Positions 8,891 to 17,082 of a stretch of DNA of 39,299 nucleotides are shown here, one piece after another. Position numbers and translations under genes: made by a program. This DNA is from Eubacteriales bacterium (GTDB lineage Bacteria > Bacillota > Clostridia > Lachnospirales > Lachnospiraceae). The first letter of the stretch is position 1. The number at the start of each line of letters is the position of its first letter. Below the pieces are notes generated by a model. The model made no database searches. It was not told the DNA's origin and worked only from the letters and a program-made list of their open reading frames with translations. The stretch spans positions 1-39,299 of the forward strand of contig JAUNHC010000046.1 of the NCBI GenBank assembly GCA_030524175.1, written 5' to 3'.

Positions 8891-9880
8891 TTACGCCTCC
8901 TTTCCTTCCTGGGTCATGAGATGACATCTGCACCTGCGTGTCCCTGCTCCCTGGCTCTCCATAAGCTCCGGTTCCTGTTCATGACAGATGTCCATGGCAT
9001 ATTTGCACCTTGGTGCAAACTTGCAGCCTTTTGGCATTACGGAAAGGTCAGGCACACTTCCGGGAATGGACGGCAGGGATTTCACACCGCTTCCCAGCTT
9101 AGGCACAGAGCCGATCAGCCCCTGGGTATAAGGATGCCTGGGGTCTGCGAACAATTCCTTTACCGGTGCCTCCTCAACAATTCTTCCTGCATACATTACA
9201 ACCACCCGGTTGCACATTTCAGCCACAACCCCAAGGTCATGGGTGATCATAAGAATCCCTGTGTTTTTCTCTTTTCTGATCTCCTCCATCAGTTCCAAGA
9301 TCTGTGCCTGGATGGTCACGTCAAGAGCTGTGGTGGGCTCATCTGCAATGAGCAGTTCAGGTTCACAGGACATAGCCATGGCGATCATAACACGCTGGCA
9401 CATACCGCCGGAAAGCTGGTGGGGATAACTTTTCAGTGTCATTTCAGGCTCCGGGATCCCCACTGACTTCAGCACATCGAAGGCCCTCTGATGTGCCTGC
9501 TCTTTACTGAAGTTGTTGTGAAGCAGGATTGCTTCTGTAATCTGTTTCTCTATACGCATACAAGGATTCAGTGAGTTCATAGGCTCCTGGAAGATCATGG
9601 CAACCTCACGGCCTCTGATATTCCTCATAGCCTTCTTATCCTGGCTTAAAAGATCCTTGCCTTTCAGCTTAACCTCACCGTTGGATATTTTGCTGTTCCG
9701 GGCCAGAAGCTGCATGATGGACAATGAGGTGACTGATTTTCCGCAGCCTGACTCCCCTACAAGACCCAGGATTTCTCCTTTGTCAATGGCAAAGGAAACA
9801 TTATTTACAGCTGTCACCCAGCTTTTATCCCGTTTGAACTCCGTGCGGAGATTTTTTACTTCTAATAATCTTTCTGACAT
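8891..9880 (-). CDS. OppD/DppD-type ABC transporter ATP-binding protein
   Basis: The second ATPase of the importer (329 aa). Walker A GESGCGKS is at 42-49, the Q-loop [13 protein letters not shown] near 97-109, signature LSGGMCQR at about 156-163 and Walker B LLIADEP at 176-182. A C-terminal cysteine-containing HPY region ([20 protein letters not shown]) marks the Opp/Dpp subfamily; in some relatives these cysteines bind an Fe-S cluster. It is 12 nt downstream of the OppC-type permease in a tight operon. Confidence 0.93.
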   Translation of the reverse strand: MSERLLEVKNLRTEFKRDKSWVTAVNNVSFAIDKGEILGLVGESGCGKSVTSLSIMQLLARNSKISNGEVKLKGKDLLSQDKKAMRNIRGREVAMIFQEPMNSLNPCMRIEKQITEAILLHNNFSKEQAHQRAFDVLKSVGIPEPEMTLKSYPHQLSGGMCQRVMIAMAMSCEPELLIADEPTTALDVTIQAQILELMEEIRKEKNTGILMITHDLGVVAEMCNRVVVMYAGRIVEEAPVKELFADPRHPYTQGLIGSVPKLGSGVKSLPSIPGSVPDLSVMPKGCKFAPRCKYAMDICHEQEPELMESQGAGTRRCRCHLMTQEGKEA

Positions 9881-9892
9881 ACCTTCTCCCTC

Positions 9893-10795
9893 CTAGTTCA
9901 TCTTTGGATCCAGGGTATCCCGAAGGCCGTCTCCCAGCAGGTTAAATGCCAGAACAGTGAGGAAGATCAGAATACCAGGAAACAGTACCATATGCGGTGC
10001 CGTGTTAAGATAGTTACGCCCCAAAGAGAGCATAGCACCCCAGTCAGGCTCAGTTACGTTTGCGCCGAATCCCAGGAAGCTTAAGGATGATGCCGCCAGG
10101 ATGGCAGTACCCACACGCATGGTAAAGTTTACGATCATGGACTGAATTGTGCCGGGAAATACATGTACAAACAAGATTCTCGTGTTCTTACATCCCAGGG
10201 AACGTGCCACTTCCACATAAGGCGCCTGCTTCACAGAAAGGGTGGCGCTTCGGATGATACGGGCAAAGGATGGTACAGTGAACACAGCCACCGCGATCAT
10301 TACGTTAACCATACCTGGTCCGATAATAGCTACAACCGCAATGGCCAGAAGGATATCCGGGAATGCAAATAATACGTCACAGCATCTCATGATAAGAGAG
10401 TCCAGGATACCGCCATAGAAGCCTGCAAGCAATCCAAGCACAACACCGATGGCAGTACCTATGACAGTTGCTATAAGGGCACTTGACAGAGAAAGTCTTG
10501 CGCCTACCAACAGACGGCTGAAAACATCCTGTCCAAACTCGTCAGTCCCCCATATATGCGCTGAGCTTGGACCCTGAAGCAGACTTGTGTAATCCGGCTG
10601 GTCAGGTGCATAAGGCACTATGTAAGGGGCAATTACTGCCATTATGATAACAAAAGCAATAAAAATAAGGGATATCACTGCTGTTTTCCGCTTAACGAAC
10701 TTTTTTACAAATTCTTTGGCCTTGCTTTTTGGCTTAGGGAGCGCTTCAGCAGCGGCAAATTTATTATTTTCTAATTTAGTATTTGTCTGTGCCAT
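9893..10795 (-). CDS. OppC/DppC-type ABC permease
   Basis: A 300-aa inner-membrane permease. It has the OppC N-terminal cytoplasmic tail, a first membrane segment near residues 39-61, and the family motif HIWGTDEFGQDVFSRLLVGARLSL. The EAA loop YVEVARSLGCKNTRILFVHV contacts the ATPases. It pairs with the OppB-type permease encoded 11 nt upstream. The substrate is not readable from the sequence; its neighbours point to peptides or fucosylated oligosaccharides. Confidence 0.93.
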   Translation of the reverse strand: MAQTNTKLENNKFAAAEALPKPKSKAKEFVKKFVKRKTAVISLIFIAFVIIMAVIAPYIVPYAPDQPDYTSLLQGPSSAHIWGTDEFGQDVFSRLLVGARLSLSSALIATVIGTAIGVVLGLLAGFYGGILDSLIMRCCDVLFAFPDILLAIAVVAIIGPGMVNVMIAVAVFTVPSFARIIRSATLSVKQAPYVEVARSLGCKNTRILFVHVFPGTIQSMIVNFTMRVGTAILAASSLSFLGFGANVTEPDWGAMLSLGRNYLNTAPHMVLFPGILIFLTVLAFNLLGDGLRDTLDPKMN

Positions 10796-10806
10796 TTTGT
10801 CTCCTC

Positions 10807-11727
10807 CTAGTCATATCGTACTTTCGGGTTGATCACACCATACAAGACATCTACGATGAGATTGATGAAGATGTATTCAGCCGCGAAGAATAACAGCAGT
10901 GCCTGAACAACTTTATAATCCCTGAAATTGATGGAATCTACCAGCAGACGCCCAAGTCCGGGTATGGAGAAAACAGTTTCAGCCATAACGGAACCGGAAA
11001 GAAGTCCGCCGATCTGAAGTCCGGCAACTGTGATGATCTCGATCAATGAGTTTTTAAATGCATGGCGCATAACCACCATTGACTCTTTCAGGCCTTTGGC
11101 CCTGGCTGTACGCACATAATCCTCCCTCATAGTCTCAAGCATGGAGGAACGGGTAAATCTGGCAAGGACAGCCATGATACCGGCTCCCATGGTGAGGGAC
11201 GGCAGTATGTAGCTCTGCCAGCTGTCAAGCCCTGCTGTAGGCAGCCAGTTCAGTGCAACTGAAAAGCCCTGTATCAGCTCGAGTCCTAACCAGAAGCTCG
11301 GCACGGATATCCCCGATATGGCAATGAGCATTCCCAGATAATCAAGCATCCTGCCGTGAAATACAGCAGAAATGATACCCAAGGCGATACCTATGATCGC
11401 AGCCCATATCATTGAGGATACTGTCAGCATCAGAGTAGGTTTCAGTCTCGGCGCAATGGCCTCCACTACAGTTTTACCGTTTTTAGTTGACATTCCCAAA
11501 TCTCCGGTCACAAGCCCCTTCATATAATCCACATACTGAGTCAGCAAGGGTTTGTCCAGTCCCAGCTGTTCCCGTACTATGGCCACATCTTCTTTTGTTG
11601 CATCCTGTCCCGCGATCATTCTGGCAGGGTCTCCGGGGATCATGTGGATAAACATGAATACCAGGAATGAAATAACCAGAAGAAGGGGGATGGTGCTGAG
11701 CAAACGCTTTCCGAAATAACGTCCCAT
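10807..11727 (-). CDS. OppB/DppB-type ABC permease
   Basis: A 306-aa permease with six expected membrane segments. It opens with MGRYFGKRLLSTIPLLLVIS, then HMIPGDPARMIAG, both typical of OppB/DppB/GsiC. The EAA loop is YVRTARAKGLKESMVVMRHA, followed by GLLSGSVMAETVFSIPGLG. The RBS AGGAGG is 8 nt from the chosen ATG; another ATG 4 nt upstream is out of frame. A stem-loop separates it from the binding-protein gene, which probably keeps permease levels below those of the binding protein. Confidence 0.93.
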   Translation of the reverse strand: MGRYFGKRLLSTIPLLLVISFLVFMFIHMIPGDPARMIAGQDATKEDVAIVREQLGLDKPLLTQYVDYMKGLVTGDLGMSTKNGKTVVEAIAPRLKPTLMLTVSSMIWAAIIGIALGIISAVFHGRMLDYLGMLIAISGISVPSFWLGLELIQGFSVALNWLPTAGLDSWQSYILPSLTMGAGIMAVLARFTRSSMLETMREDYVRTARAKGLKESMVVMRHAFKNSLIEIITVAGLQIGGLLSGSVMAETVFSIPGLGRLLVDSINFRDYKVVQALLLFFAAEYIFINLIVDVLYGVINPKVRYD

Positions 11728-11750
11728 TCATTTACCTCCTTATCGTAAGA

Positions 11751-11803
11751 GAACTGCCAATATGGCATCTGTGAGATAATGACAGATTCATCAATGGCAG
11801 TTC
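11751..11803 (-). promoter_or_regulatory. Intercistronic stem-loop between binding protein and permease genes
   Basis: Outer arms GAACTGCCA (11751-11759) and TGGCAGTTC (11795-11803) and inner arms ATCTGT (11767-11772) and ACAGAT (11782-11787) form a two-level hairpin. No T-run follows on the minus strand. It lies 77 nt after the binding-protein stop, where such hairpins often protect the upstream message from decay. Confidence 0.6.
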
Positions 11804-11880
11804 CCTTTATGAACATCTCTGTTCTAGATCATTTATTTAGTGCTGCGGTCTGTACCGCTTGTTTTATTTCTGATTTTATA

Positions 11881-13497
11881 TTACTGAGCCAGTTCTGCGT
11901 GAGCAAAGTTGAAAGCTCCGTCCGGTGCTACATATACGCCGGAGAGATAGCTCTTAGCAGAGTAGATGATGCTGTCGTTTCCAAGGAACAGCCACGGAGC
12001 TGCTTCCCATGCCATCTTCTGTGCTTCACCGTAGTATTTCGCCTGTTCTTCCAGGTCAGCAGTATGAAGGCCGTCATCCAACAGCTTATCAAAATCAGGA
12101 TCGTTGTAGTATGCAGTATTTGCACTGGTCGGAGGGCACATGGTGCTGTAAAGCAGGGAACGTACAGAGCCATCCATTGTAAAGTCAGATGCTGACCAGT
12201 TTACATACCACATATTGATCTCAGCTTCTTCTTTGTCAACATAAATCTTGTCATTTACTGTTGCAGGCTCCATCGGCATTACGTCTACTTCGATGCCGAT
12301 CTGGGCAAGCTGCTGTTTCACGAAAGTCATACCTTTGATTTCCTGTGTAGAGTTGTCTCCCCACAGAGTAAGCTTGAATCCGTCTTCATATCCGGCTTCT
12401 TTCATCAGCTCTTTAGCTTTTTCCACATCGTAGGTGTATGGTTCCTGTTCTTCGTATCCGCCGATGATGGAAGGAACGATAGAGGTTGCAGGTTTTCCGT
12501 TTCCTGAATACATCAGAGCAATGTAAGCATCTTTGTCAATGGCATAGTTCATTGCCTGGCGCACCTTCTGGTCCTGAAGCTGGGGCAGATCCATATTCAG
12601 AGTTACATATCTCATAATATTGGAATCTGTTTTCAGAACATTCACATCGTCTGTATTCTTGATCGCTTCAATCTGGTCTGCAGGTGTAGGGTAGATAAGA
12701 TCTGCTTCGCCTGTCTGAAGCATAGCTGTACGGGAACCAGCCTCCGGTACCTCTTTGATCGTCACTGTGTCAACGCCTGGTTTCTCACCCCAGTAGTCTT
12801 CATTGCGTTTAAAGCTGGTATGATCTCCCTCTTCCCATTCTGTACAGATGTACGGGCCTGTTCCGCAAGGATGGTTCATGATGTCATTTCCATACTCCTC
12901 AAGAGCAGCCGGGCTGATCATGCAGAACTGAGTCATACGGTTAATGAATGGTGCCCACGGCTCAGCCAATGTGAAGATAACTGTATAGTCATCAGGAGTC
13001 TCGATACTTGCAACACGTTCTTTTTCTGTGTCATCACTCTGTGCCACTACGAAGGTTCTTCTCTGACGGAGATTATTGTTTTTGTCAACGACACGGTCAT
13101 AGTTTGCTTTGACAGCTGCTGAATTGAAATCTGTGCCATCCTGGAATTTTACACCTTCGCGGAGTTTAAAGGTATAGGTAAGAGAGTCATCGGAAATTTC
13201 CCAGGATTCTGCCAGCTGTCCCTCTAATTCCTGGGCCTCGTTAAACTGAACCAGCATCTCGTATACACCGCGGGTAGCGGAGATAGCACTGGTATCCGGA
13301 ATGTTCGCCGGATCCATGGAGCTTACGCTGCCTTCAATGGCGATAACCATGTCATTGTCTTTTGACTTGGAATCGGTATTGGATGCTTTCACAACGTACC
13401 CGTCATCCTCTGCTGCCATAACAGTACTGAAACCGCCCATGGTCAGTGTCATAGCACCAGCTAAAAGAGCTGCTAAAACTTTTCTGTAGTTTTTCAT
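11881..13497 (-). CDS. ABC transporter substrate-binding protein, peptide/nickel type (SBP_bac_5)
   Basis: A 538-aa extracytoplasmic receptor and first gene of the operon. It has an N-terminal signal peptide (MKNYRKVLAALLAGAMTLTM) and SBP_bac_5 features: SMDPANIPDTSA near residue 57, LAESWEISDDSLTYTFKLREGVKFQDG, and VRQAMNYAIDKDAYI. Oddly, the expected lipobox cysteine is absent: the stretch reads TMGGFSTVMAAEDD, with Phe where a GGC-type lipobox would have Cys. In a Gram-positive cell this would leave the protein unanchored or anchored another way. The RBS is AAAGGAGAG. A 185-nt leader separates it from the promoter at 13689-13717. Confidence 0.92.
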   Translation of the reverse strand: MKNYRKVLAALLAGAMTLTMGGFSTVMAAEDDGYVVKASNTDSKSKDNDMVIAIEGSVSSMDPANIPDTSAISATRGVYEMLVQFNEAQELEGQLAESWEISDDSLTYTFKLREGVKFQDGTDFNSAAVKANYDRVVDKNNNLRQRRTFVVAQSDDTEKERVASIETPDDYTVIFTLAEPWAPFINRMTQFCMISPAALEEYGNDIMNHPCGTGPYICTEWEEGDHTSFKRNEDYWGEKPGVDTVTIKEVPEAGSRTAMLQTGEADLIYPTPADQIEAIKNTDDVNVLKTDSNIMRYVTLNMDLPQLQDQKVRQAMNYAIDKDAYIALMYSGNGKPATSIVPSIIGGYEEQEPYTYDVEKAKELMKEAGYEDGFKLTLWGDNSTQEIKGMTFVKQQLAQIGIEVDVMPMEPATVNDKIYVDKEEAEINMWYVNWSASDFTMDGSVRSLLYSTMCPPTSANTAYYNDPDFDKLLDDGLHTADLEEQAKYYGEAQKMAWEAAPWLFLGNDSIIYSAKSYLSGVYVAPDGAFNFAHAELAQ

Positions 13498-13688
13498 AGT
13501 TTTCTCTCCTTTTCATAAAGAATATTGTTGATTAGTTACAATCCCCGTGTTGAATTTGAGTACAAAAAAAGCATTTCTTATTTTTTGCACCTTCGCAATG
13601 TATGTACTTAAAAATTCTCTCCGCGCGAGATTACTTTTACATGCCCCTTTGCATACTCATAAAAAACACTTCGTCTTAACTTGATATC

Positions 13689-13717
13689 AGTATAGCAATT
13701 TGCCGTCCTATTGTCAA
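13689..13717 (-). promoter_or_regulatory. Sigma-A promoter of the opp-fucosidase operon
   Basis: On the minus strand TTGACA (13717-13712) and TATACT (13694-13689) are separated by 17 nt, a near-perfect housekeeping promoter. Transcription should begin near 13682, giving a leader of about 185 nt before the substrate-binding protein. I see no known riboswitch in that leader. Confidence 0.85.
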
Positions 13718-13727
13718 TTATTTTTTA

Positions 13728-13830
13728 TTGTTTTATCCTATTTCGTTGGATTTCCACTATTTTCTATGGGATATTTTGTAATTTATCACCAAGTTTTGGA
13801 TTGATTTGTCTTGTTTCATCTTGTTTTTGA
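13728..13830. promoter_or_regulatory. TTGTTT repeats upstream of the opp promoter, candidate operator
   Basis: TTGTTTTAT (13728-13736), TTGTTTCAT (13811-13819) and TTGTTTTTGA (13821-13830) lie just upstream of the promoter; the last two are exactly 10 bp apart. Operators containing TGTTT are known for several DeoR-family sugar regulators, so these could be sites for the DeoR protein of this operon. The DNA is very AT-rich, so this is tentative. Confidence 0.3.
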
Positions 13831-13895
13831 TATTTTAAATAATAAGAAGAGCAGGGGAGGGTTAGGAGGAGGGGATTGTCTGGGAAGGTGTGGGA

Positions 13896-14724
13896 ATTAT
13901 CCATAAGATTGGGGGAGCGATGATTTTATGTATATATCAGGAAGCTATATCACGGTAATGCACGGGGTATGCACGGAGAATTTATGGAGTATATATGGAG
14001 ATTACATGGAAATTGCCTATAAGATTGGAAGAAACGGACATTTTATAGGTACTTCGGGACACTTTCTGGCCGAATTAGCCGGGAATTCCATGATAATTAC
14101 CCATAAGATTTAAATAAGCGGGCATTTTATAGGTATTTCAAGCAGGTTTTTGACCGTAATACCCAGGGATTTCACGGAGATTACCTATAAGATTGGGAGA
14201 AGTGACAATCTTATAGGTACATCGGACCGCTTTCTGACGGTAATACCCAAGAATTTCACAGAAATTACCTATAAAATTGGGAAAAGCGGCCATTTTATAG
14301 GTATATCAAGACGCGCTCTGACCGTAATGCCCAAGAATTTCACGGAAATTACCTATAAAATTGGTGGAAGCGGCAATCTTATAGGTACATCAGGACGCTT
14401 TCTGACGTAATTACCCGGGGAATACACAGAAATTACCTATAAAATCGGGGGAAACGGTCATTTTATAGGTACATCAAGACGCGCTCTGACCGTAATGCCC
14501 AAGAATTTCACAGAAATTACCTATAAAATTGGTGGAAGCGGCAATCTTATAGGTACATCAGGATGCTTTCTGATGTAATCGCCCGGGGAATACACAGAAA
14601 TTACCTATAAAATTGGGGAAAGCGGCAATCTTATAGGTACATCAGGACGCTTTCTGACGTAATTGCCCGGGGAATACACGGAAATTACCCATAAAACTTG
14701 CAGAATCAGAAATATTATAGGTAA
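13896..14724. repeat. Array of palindromic 84-bp tandem repeats
   Basis: Units begin (ATTACCTATAA or variant) at 14012, 14096, 14180, 14264, 14348, 14432, 14516, 14600 and 14684, a period of exactly 84 bp. A degenerate extra copy lies at 13896. Each unit holds an inverted repeat; the best copy pairs TACCTATAAGATTG with CAATCTTATAGGTA around a 10-nt loop. Linkers come in two alternating types, ending CCAAGAATTTCACAG or CCCGGGGAATACACAG. The array fills the space between the opp promoter and the end of the anti-sigma gene. Short open frames run through some units (28 codons per unit) but are broken by stops, so I do not call a gene. Confidence 0.9.
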
Positions 14725-14786
14725 ATGGAACCTGTATCTGTTCACTGGAAATATTCCGTGAGTTGCTAAATAACCGGTAAGTCCAG

Positions 14787-16115
14787 CTAATCCATAGGTT
14801 GTGTATAAATCGTATAAACCTCCTTCTCTTCACTGAGCTGCAGCAGTATATCCTTAGTCATGATTGCCGCAAAACCATAAACTTTAATCCCATTCTCCTT
14901 CACATACTCGGCAGCCTGGTATAACGGCTCTTGGCAGCCCATCATTTTGAGGAAATTTTTCTGATCATTCATATATGACAGAAGGCTGATAAAATGTTGC
15001 TTCATATAGTCCTCTGATTTTAGATTTTTTTTCAATCTTATCATACCCGCTTTGTTTTCTGATGTTTGTTCGCTCCACGGAAACAGCTCCGGATATTTTT
15101 CTCTGTCCCATTCAAGAAGGGTCTGGGATATAAGGCTATAGTTAAAACCTATATTGGAAGCTCTGAAAACAGCCTTGTCTCCTTCAAAATTTTCTTCTAT
15201 ATCTGTGGTCTTCACCGCACACCAGATATGATCTACTCCATCCCGGGTATCAATGTATTCCACAAAATTCTCGTAATCCATCATCTCATTTAAGGAAACA
15301 TATCCAATATAATACTGCTTGTCATCCAGTTCCTGCAGTGACTGCTTCGCCTCTTCCCTGGTACCAGCCGCACATATACTATATTCCTCAACAATCCCTT
15401 TATCCAATGGCTTTGACAAATCTCCAATTGCCTGGAACCAGATAAAAGAATTCCCTGGAGGAAGCTTTAATGAATCACTGTTATAATATTTTAGCTTTCC
15501 TCTCACGATTTCTCCTGAAACAGTGTTGAATTTGCCACTAATACTGAAATTCTGCAGCACACTGAAATCATACTTCCCGTAACCTTTTGCCTCCACAGTA
15601 ACATTGTCCCTCCGCTTACACGGCAGGAAAAGTTCCGAATAAACAGCCATATCCCGGCTCATTTGATTATAGCCTCCTGTTTCCTTTCCCGGGTCATAAT
15701 AAAAACAAGACACCAAATTGGGAAGCAAGAATTGTACAAATAATATAAGCAGGATAGAAACAGCTAATACTGACACCCCCAGCTTCATAAACGCTCTTCG
15801 TATGGACTGATTCACAAGAGATACAAACTCACTGTCTTTCTTCTGCCTGATCCCCTTCTGTACCGCCCGGCCGCTTTTCATCTGATCCGTTCCCGGCTGC
15901 TCTGATCCCTTCTGCCCTGGATCCACCTGTCCTGGTTCCCCCTGCCCTGCTTCCGCCTGTTTCCCAAAAACATCCTTTAACTCAGGGATTTCCCCTTCTT
16001 CATACAGATAATCACTGATGGCTTCATGTTTTTCAATAGCCTCTTCTACCTCGAGCCTCTCTTCCTCACTGAGAATTCCCTCTTTATATTTCTCCAACAA
16101 TTCACGGTATGTCAT
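14787..16115 (-). CDS. Membrane anti-sigma factor with sigma-regulator C-terminal domain
   Basis: A 442-aa membrane protein. Residues 1-50 form an acidic cytoplasmic helix region, followed by a low-complexity Gly/Pro/Gln linker (56-80), then one membrane segment at about 112-133 (LGVSVLAVSILLILFVQFLL). The large extracytoplasmic part resembles the Sigma_reg_N/Sigma_reg_C domains of YhdL-type anti-sigma factors. It overlaps the ECF sigma gene by 14 nt, the classic pairing in which the membrane protein holds the sigma factor until a cell-surface signal. The ligand or stress is unknown. The 84-bp repeat array begins about 60 nt beyond its stop. Confidence 0.8.
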   Translation of the reverse strand: MTYRELLEKYKEGILSEEERLEVEEAIEKHEAISDYLYEEGEIPELKDVFGKQAEAGQGEPGQVDPGQKGSEQPGTDQMKSGRAVQKGIRQKKDSEFVSLVNQSIRRAFMKLGVSVLAVSILLILFVQFLLPNLVSCFYYDPGKETGGYNQMSRDMAVYSELFLPCKRRDNVTVEAKGYGKYDFSVLQNFSISGKFNTVSGEIVRGKLKYYNSDSLKLPPGNSFIWFQAIGDLSKPLDKGIVEEYSICAAGTREEAKQSLQELDDKQYYIGYVSLNEMMDYENFVEYIDTRDGVDHIWCAVKTTDIEENFEGDKAVFRASNIGFNYSLISQTLLEWDREKYPELFPWSEQTSENKAGMIRLKKNLKSEDYMKQHFISLLSYMNDQKNFLKMMGCQEPLYQAAEYVKENGIKVYGFAAIMTKDILLQLSEEKEVYTIYTQPMD

Positions 16116-16665
16116 AATCCCTCACCTCCAAATATGATTTCAGTTCTTTTCTCGCCCGATATGCCAAAACCCTCACATTTTGCGGAGTCAGATGAAGCAT
16201 TGCCGCAATTTCAGCCTGCCTGAAGCCCCCGAAATACTGAAGAACAAGCACTTCCTTTTTAGTGCCTCCTATTTTTTCAAGAGCATCCCATATTTCTCTC
16301 TTCCGCTCATCATCTATAACTTGGTCCAGCACATCATCACAGGAAACCCTTCGCTTTTCCTCCACTTCCTCCAATAAAATCATTGCCCTTTCCTTTCTCA
16401 TACAGTTATAACAAAGATTCCTGGCAACCATGTAAAGCCAAGCACGCATATTAGTGTGAGAATCCTTCAATGCAATAAACGCCTTCAGAAAAGTCTCCTG
16501 CAAAATATCCTCCGCCATACTCCTGCGCCCGCAGATTGAATAGACATACAGATATATCTCCCTATAATATCTCTCATACATCTCTTCCAACAATCCCCTG
16601 TCCAGATCCTCACCCCCTCTGCCGTCGGATACCCCTCTCATTACTATCCCTATATCCCCGCACAT
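16102..16665 (-). CDS. RNA polymerase ECF-type sigma factor
   Basis: A 187-aa sigma-70 family protein. Region 2 has YERYYREIYLYVYSICG, AEDILQETFLKAFIAL and NMRAWLYMVARNLCYN; region 4 has QYFGGFRQAEIAAMLHLTPQNVRVLAYRARKEL. The start is uncertain: ATG at 16665 and ATG at 16641 both have weak RBSs, and the conserved part begins only near MYERYY. It is co-transcribed with the overlapping anti-sigma gene. I could not find a clear ECF-type autoregulatory promoter in the AT-rich 16666-16800 region. Confidence 0.9.
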   Translation of the reverse strand: MCGDIGIVMRGVSDGRGGEDLDRGLLEEMYERYYREIYLYVYSICGRRSMAEDILQETFLKAFIALKDSHTNMRAWLYMVARNLCYNCMRKERAMILLEEVEEKRRVSCDDVLDQVIDDERKREIWDALEKIGGTKKEVLVLQYFGGFRQAEIAAMLHLTPQNVRVLAYRARKELKSYLEVRDYDIP

Positions 16666-16826
16666 AGTAACCGCATCTTTCCTCTGTTGCTAATATAACA
16701 CCTGACTCCAAATAATGTTACAAAAATTTCCCTCGTAGGATATATTTTATCACATTATATAAACGTAACTTTCACCAAAACCTAACCAAACAAACGCCAC
16801 AAAAAAGAGCCGAAAACGTAGCGGAA

Positions 16827-17028
16827 GGGGATGAGAATGGAATCCGGTGCGGGGGCGCTGTCTTTACTGAGCAGACTTGCGTAAGCGCGCCTGAAAATCC
16901 ACTGCCTACGGAGACTTAGACGCGAAGGCACTCCTGAGCGTCTTAGCCGCAGTTGGCAGTTAGTTGAAGGGAAGCGTGCGTCTGCCAGGAAAGACAGCGC
17001 CCCCGCACCGGATTCCATTCTCATCCCC
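16827..17028. repeat. 202-bp element bounded by a perfect 39-bp inverted repeat
   Basis: Positions 16827-16865 and 16990-17028 are exact reverse complements over 39 bp. The 124 bp between them also fold: CTG/CAG and GCAGAC (16871-16876)/GTCTGC (16980-16985) extend the stem. ACTGCC (16901-16906)/GGCAGT (16955-16960), CGG/CCG and AGACGC/GCGTCT form an inner hairpin. The element is GC-rich and stands between the divergent sigma and MscS genes. No transposase is present. A MITE-like insertion or a structured RNA are both possible. Confidence 0.85.
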
Positions 17029-17052
17029 GTACAACACATTCCGTCATCCCCC

Positions 17053-17082
17053 TTGCCATCCCCCCCATATCCCTGCTATAAT
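17053..17082 (+). promoter_or_regulatory. Promoter of the MscS gene
   Basis: TTGCCA (17053-17058) and TATAAT (17077-17082) are 18 nt apart, and TG one base before the -10 gives an extended -10. Transcription should start near 17089, only about 28 nt before the first possible start codon. Confidence 0.75.

Noticed and set aside
8886-8933. Longer start for the OppF-type ATPase
   Set aside because: It would overlap oppD by 43 nt, while a well-placed AGGAGG precedes ATG 8885, where the conserved domain begins.
13928-14410. Short plus-strand open frames in the repeat array as genes
   Set aside because: They lack ribosome binding sites, are closed by stops within the repeat linkers, and their content simply follows the 84-bp DNA repeat.
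13896-14724. CRISPR array
   Set aside because: The unit is a full 84-bp tandem repeat with conserved linkers of two types. There are no unique spacers and no cas genes.
16666-16800. ECF-type autoregulated promoter for the sigma/anti-sigma operon
   Set aside because: TGTAAC and TGAAAG occur on the minus strand, but neither is followed by a CGT-type -10 at 16-17 nt spacing.
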